A stretch of DNA of 64,000 nucleotides from Christiangramia sp. OXR-203. GTDB lineage: Bacteria > Bacteroidota > Bacteroidia > Flavobacteriales > Flavobacteriaceae. The DNA is taken from the NCBI RefSeq assembly GCF_034372165.1, contig NZ_CP139698.1:2666001-2730000 (forward strand), written 5' to 3'. The position numbers and the translations under genes were made by a program. The first letter of the stretch is position 1; the number at the start of each line of letters is the position of its first letter. This document shows, piece after piece, positions 61,498 through 64,000 of the stretch. A model generated the notes under the pieces. It searched no databases. It saw only the letters and a list, made by a program, of their open reading frames with translations, and was not told the DNA's origin.

Positions 61498-62592
61498 ATG
61501 CCAGATACTGAAAATAAGATTGAAATTTACCAGTACAGAGGTCAGCATTGCTTAAACTGCGAATTACCTTTAGATAAAAACGACCGCTTTTGTCCCAATT
61601 GCGGACAATTAAATACCACTAAAAAACTTAGTTTTTCAGATCTGTTTAATGAATTTTTTTCGGGAGTATTTGCCTATGATTCCAGGTTTCAGAGAACTTT
61701 AAGAATACTCCTTTTCAGGCCAGGAAAAATTTCAAAAGATTATGTGGAAGGAAAGAGGACGAGGTACGCAAATCCCTTCAGGTTCTACCTGAGTGTTTCC
61801 ATTATATTCTTTCTGATCTTTAGCCTTAGCCTGGATCCTAGCGAAAGTTTTAGACGACAGGATCGGGATGAAAACTTGCTTTCAAAACTCGACCGCAAGG
61901 AATTGAGCGAGGCTTCTATGGATTCCATTAATAAAGTTTTGACCAGCGATGATGTTGGTTTGGACAGCATCCAGAATAATGTTTTCACTGAAACTTATAC
62001 TGAAAAGCTTGTGAGTCAGCAAGAACTTGACAGCATGAACTTTATGAATGCTTTTGCCAAAAAAGCAGATCTATACTATGCTTACCAGGATGAAACAGGA
62101 ATTTTCACCGCTTCCCGGGCGCTGGATAGTTTAAAGCACGAGCAAACCAATTACAATCTCTGGCTTTATAAGAAGGCAGTTGATGCAGGAACCTTTTCAA
62201 AAGACCCAGCGCTATTTATAAATTACTTTATAGGGAAGTTGCCTTTTATCATTTTCATCTTTTTGCCGGTATTCGCATTATTTATCTGGCTACTGTATTT
62301 AAGAAGAGACTTTAATTATATGGAGCACCTCATCTTTGCATTCCATGTACAAACAGTATTTTTCGTACTCTACAGTTTCGCGCTAATATTAGAAATTATT
62401 TTTAAATGGGAAATACTAACAACGCTGGCAAATCTTGTGTTTCTATTCTATTTATACAAAGCCATGCGTTTTTTCTACGGACAGAAACGTGTTAAAACGA
62501 TTTTAAAGTTTCTACTCCTGAACCTTATATTCTTTACATTAGCCACAGTCGCTGCAATAATATCATTACTCGCGTCTTTTTCAATTTATTGA
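61498..62592 (+). CDS. DUF3667 membrane protein with zinc ribbon (copy 2)
   Basis: 364 residues. Zinc ribbon at 16-38 (CLNCEL...CPNCGQ), then FSDLFNEFFSGVFAYD, RTLRILLFRPGKISKDYVEG (DUF3667 signature RPGKISKDYVEGKR) and about five membrane helices, with a ~130-residue extracytoplasmic or cytosolic loop (about 110-225) that copy 1 at 36985 lacks. Function unknown. 9 nt after the plug gene, 5 nt before apaG; the shared operon suggests an envelope role. Confidence 0.84.
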   Translation: MPDTENKIEIYQYRGQHCLNCELPLDKNDRFCPNCGQLNTTKKLSFSDLFNEFFSGVFAYDSRFQRTLRILLFRPGKISKDYVEGKRTRYANPFRFYLSVSIIFFLIFSLSLDPSESFRRQDRDENLLSKLDRKELSEASMDSINKVLTSDDVGLDSIQNNVFTETYTEKLVSQQELDSMNFMNAFAKKADLYYAYQDETGIFTASRALDSLKHEQTNYNLWLYKKAVDAGTFSKDPALFINYFIGKLPFIIFIFLPVFALFIWLLYLRRDFNYMEHLIFAFHVQTVFFVLYSFALILEIIFKWEILTTLANLVFLFYLYKAMRFFYGQKRVKTILKFLLLNLIFFTLATVAAIISLLASFSIY

Positions 62593-62597
62593 AACAT

Positions 62598-62984
62598 ATG
62601 ATTCAACAGGTTACAAAAGGTATTAAGATTTCTGTGGAAACCAGATTCGAAGGTAAGTTCTATAAGGACTTCCAGCTGAAGTATGCTTTTGCTTACCAGA
62701 TCACCATTGAAAACCAGAGTAACGATTCTGTTCAGTTAAAGTCAAGATTCTGGGAGATCAAGGATGCTTTAAGTGAAATCGAATATGTTTCAGGAGAAGG
62801 AGTGATTGGAAAAAAACCTGTTTTAAAACCGGGTGAAAGTCATACATACCAAAGTGGTTGCTTACTTACCGCACCTATTGGTTCCATGTCTGGATACTAT
62901 AACATGATCAATTTCACAACTACGAATGAATTTCAGGTAAGAATCCCACCCTTCAGACTTGCTGCTACCTTTGCTTTAAACTAG
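62598..62984 (+). CDS. apaG: ApaG/DUF525 protein
   Basis: 128 residues from ATG 62598 (a TTG 9 nt upstream would add three residues). The beta-sandwich signature is clear: GIKISVETRF, AYQITIENQSND, SRFWEIKDAL, VIGKKPVLKPGESHTYQSG (motif LKPGESHTYQSG) and GSMSGYY. In Proteobacteria ApaG is linked to ApaH and Mg/Co; its biochemical role is unsettled. Cytosolic. Overlaps the convergent gene by 20 nt. Confidence 0.92.
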   Translation: MIQQVTKGIKISVETRFEGKFYKDFQLKYAFAYQITIENQSNDSVQLKSRFWEIKDALSEIEYVSGEGVIGKKPVLKPGESHTYQSGCLLTAPIGSMSGYYNMINFTTTNEFQVRIPPFRLAATFALN

Positions 62985-63687
62985 TAAGGTATTCTTCAGA
63001 AGTATCTTTATTTATTAAATTTTGATATGAAAAATTAATCCCATCAGAGCCATTTGCAACCTGTGATATACTTTGAGTTTTCAGAAATCCACGGTCTATG
63101 ATCAATCCGTATTCCTTATTGCCCTCACCTGCACTTTTGTGAAATTTTAATAGACTCTCGGCTGTATAACCTTCAGCGCTTACTTCTTCAAACCACTGTT
63201 TTCGCTTTTTCTTCATTGCTTCAGAATAGAGCGGAGATGATGACCAGATATGTTGAGTTATAGGAATATATTCGTGTTTATAATTTTTTCCATCCCACAC
63301 CAGTTGCTGAAAGCATAAGCCATCATGCCATTCTACAATGATCATAGTAAATGGTTCAATGCCTTCGAAATTATATTTGTTTAGATATGATCGCAATCTA
63401 CACGCTGCAAGAAATTCTTTAACAACCACTCCCCTACTTTTTCGGTACTCAGGTTTGCGTTCGTGAGGTTTTTCAGCTCCATTCATAAGACATATACACC
63501 TGGAGTGCTCACTAACTCCCAGCCAGGTGCCTCCTGCCTGTTTATCTTTTGGGAAATATTGTCTTACACCTTCAAAGCGTTCCCATGCAGGTGAAAGGGT
63601 TTCTCGACCAACCGATTCATCCCGGTTAGAAGTTAATACAAAGCCAGACATAGACTCAGGACGGGGGACTAAAGTAACTGTGCACAT
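62965..63687 (-). CDS. NRDE/TANGO2-family protein
   Basis: 240 residues. N-terminal nucleophile-like start MCTVTLVPRP followed by FVLTSNRDES (the NRDE motif) and GTWLGVSEHSRCICLMNG. The TANGO2 family is widespread, and its members have been linked to haem handling, but the role in bacteria is not settled. Not exported (no signal). The 3' end overlaps apaG by 20 nt; divergent from the gene at 63826. Confidence 0.87.
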   Translation of the reverse strand: MCTVTLVPRPESMSGFVLTSNRDESVGRETLSPAWERFEGVRQYFPKDKQAGGTWLGVSEHSRCICLMNGAEKPHERKPEYRKSRGVVVKEFLAACRLRSYLNKYNFEGIEPFTMIIVEWHDGLCFQQLVWDGKNYKHEYIPITQHIWSSSPLYSEAMKKKRKQWFEEVSAEGYTAESLLKFHKSAGEGNKEYGLIIDRGFLKTQSISQVANGSDGINFSYQNLINKDTSEEYLTSLKQR

Positions 63688-63757
63688 GCTTTAAAATCAA
63701 AATTTTAATGAAATGTACAAAAAAAGTTAAGCTTAAGTAAAGGCAAGCCAGATGTTA

Positions 63758-63786
63758 TTGTGCGCAACTTAATTTTTTTACCTTTA
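63758..63786 (+). promoter_or_regulatory. Promoter of pruA (TTG-N18-TACCTTTA)
   Basis: -33 TTG (63758-63760) and -7 TACCTTTA (63779-63786, one mismatch to TAnnTTTG) with 18-nt spacing, 39 nt before the ATG. Confidence 0.6.
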
Positions 63787-63825
63787 TCGGAATTAGAAAT
63801 AAACGAAAAAACAAAATTTATATTT

Positions 63826-64000
63826 ATGGGAAAAGGATTTTTTCACGTACCAGTAGCGGTTAACGAAGAAGTAAAAAGTTACGCTCCGGGAAGCCCAGAA
63901 AGAGAAGAAGTATTACTTACTTATAAAGACCTTTGGAATGCGAATACTGAAGTTCCTCTTTATATAGGAGCTGAAGAAGTAAAAACCGGGAATACCAGAA
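63826..64000 (+). CDS. pruA: L-glutamate gamma-semialdehyde (P5C) dehydrogenase, N-terminus
   Basis: Only the first 58 residues are in the window. MGKGFFHVPVAVNEEVKSYAPGSPEREEVL (motif PVAVNEEVKSYAPGSPERE) and PLYIGAEEVKTGNT match the Bacteroidota form of delta-1-pyrroline-5-carboxylate dehydrogenase, which oxidises P5C/glutamate semialdehyde to glutamate with NAD+ in proline catabolism. The catalytic half lies past the end of the window, so it is a partial gene. Confidence 0.85.
   Translation, partial: MGKGFFHVPVAVNEEVKSYAPGSPEREEVLLTYKDLWNANTEVPLYIGAEEVKTGNTR

Noticed and set aside
1-64000. Prophage, insertion sequence, integrative element or toxin-antitoxin module
   Set aside because: No integrase, transposase, phage structural gene, att-like repeat or typical toxin-antitoxin pair was seen; gene order is housekeeping.

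Overview
The window looks like chromosomal DNA from a marine or environmental member of the Bacteroidota, most likely Flavobacteriaceae (a Gramella/Christiangramia-like organism). This placement is inference. It rests on the AT-rich sequence, many copies of the Bacteroidota -7 promoter element TAnnTTTG, the rarity of Shine-Dalgarno sequences, a glutamine synthetase of type III, fused IcmF mutase, Na+-NQR, a type IX secretion plug protein, a Rho with a long Asn/Asp/Arg insertion, and families typical of this group (BT_3928-like DoxX, DUF4293, DUF1599, DUF3667, Lacal_2735). Nearly all of it is dense core genome. I see no phage, insertion sequence, CRISPR array or rRNA. There are two tRNA genes (Arg-ACG, Gly-TCC).

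Layout. 1-3815: end of an effector-binding protein, crcB, then an ammonium module (PII, Amt, outer-membrane porin-like protein). 3812-12074: DUF1684 lipid/secreted protein, MFS transporter, an apparently inactive secreted hydrolase, an Lrp regulator and the 1151-residue fused acyl-CoA mutase IcmF. 12507-19012: DUF4197 lipoprotein, the prfA-pyrF-btuF-like operon, two tandem YhhN-like membrane proteins, purM. 19131-24549: a complete curli (functional amyloid) operon on the minus strand. 24913-28285: glutamine synthetase III and a Ca2+/Na+ exchanger. 28441-35261: small housekeeping genes, apt, tRNA-Arg, an M57 protease, clpS, prmA, tpiA, a DoxX-like protein and DUF1599. 35344-43234: folP, diadenylate cyclase cdaA, DUF3667, an ABC exporter with truA, a phosphoesterase, DUF4293 and rho. 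43604-47428: tRNA-Gly, two acetyltransferases, clpP, two L,D-transpeptidase-type proteins. 47979-52670: gpmI, thioredoxin-like lipoprotein, HAD protein, map, a NUMOD4/HNH protein, a methyltransferase. 52675-60076: nqrABCDEF with a 120-residue companion and apbE. 60238-end: T9SS plug protein, DUF3667, apaG, an NRDE protein and the start of the proline-catabolic dehydrogenase gene.

The most notable system is the curli locus. In transcription order it encodes a major curlin with about ten repeats, a minor curlin, a CsgE that carries an extra N-terminal CsgC/CsgH-like beta domain and a lipobox, CsgF, a CsgG secretion channel fused to a C-terminal beta-barrel-like domain, and a lipoprotein with a carboxypeptidase-regulatory-like domain, an Fn3-like domain and a beta-propeller. 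A 14-bp perfect hairpin sits between the major and minor curlin genes and probably sets subunit stoichiometry. No CsgD or separate CsgC is present.

Regulation and architecture. Many intergenic regions hold a readable TAnnTTTG element, and several of these create a spurious TTG start inside the promoter, so starts were moved downstream in those cases. In two genes the element lies exactly 3 nt before ATG, which suggests leaderless mRNAs. Seven of twelve convergent junctions overlap, five of them by exactly 4 nt at a shared stop-codon tetramer.
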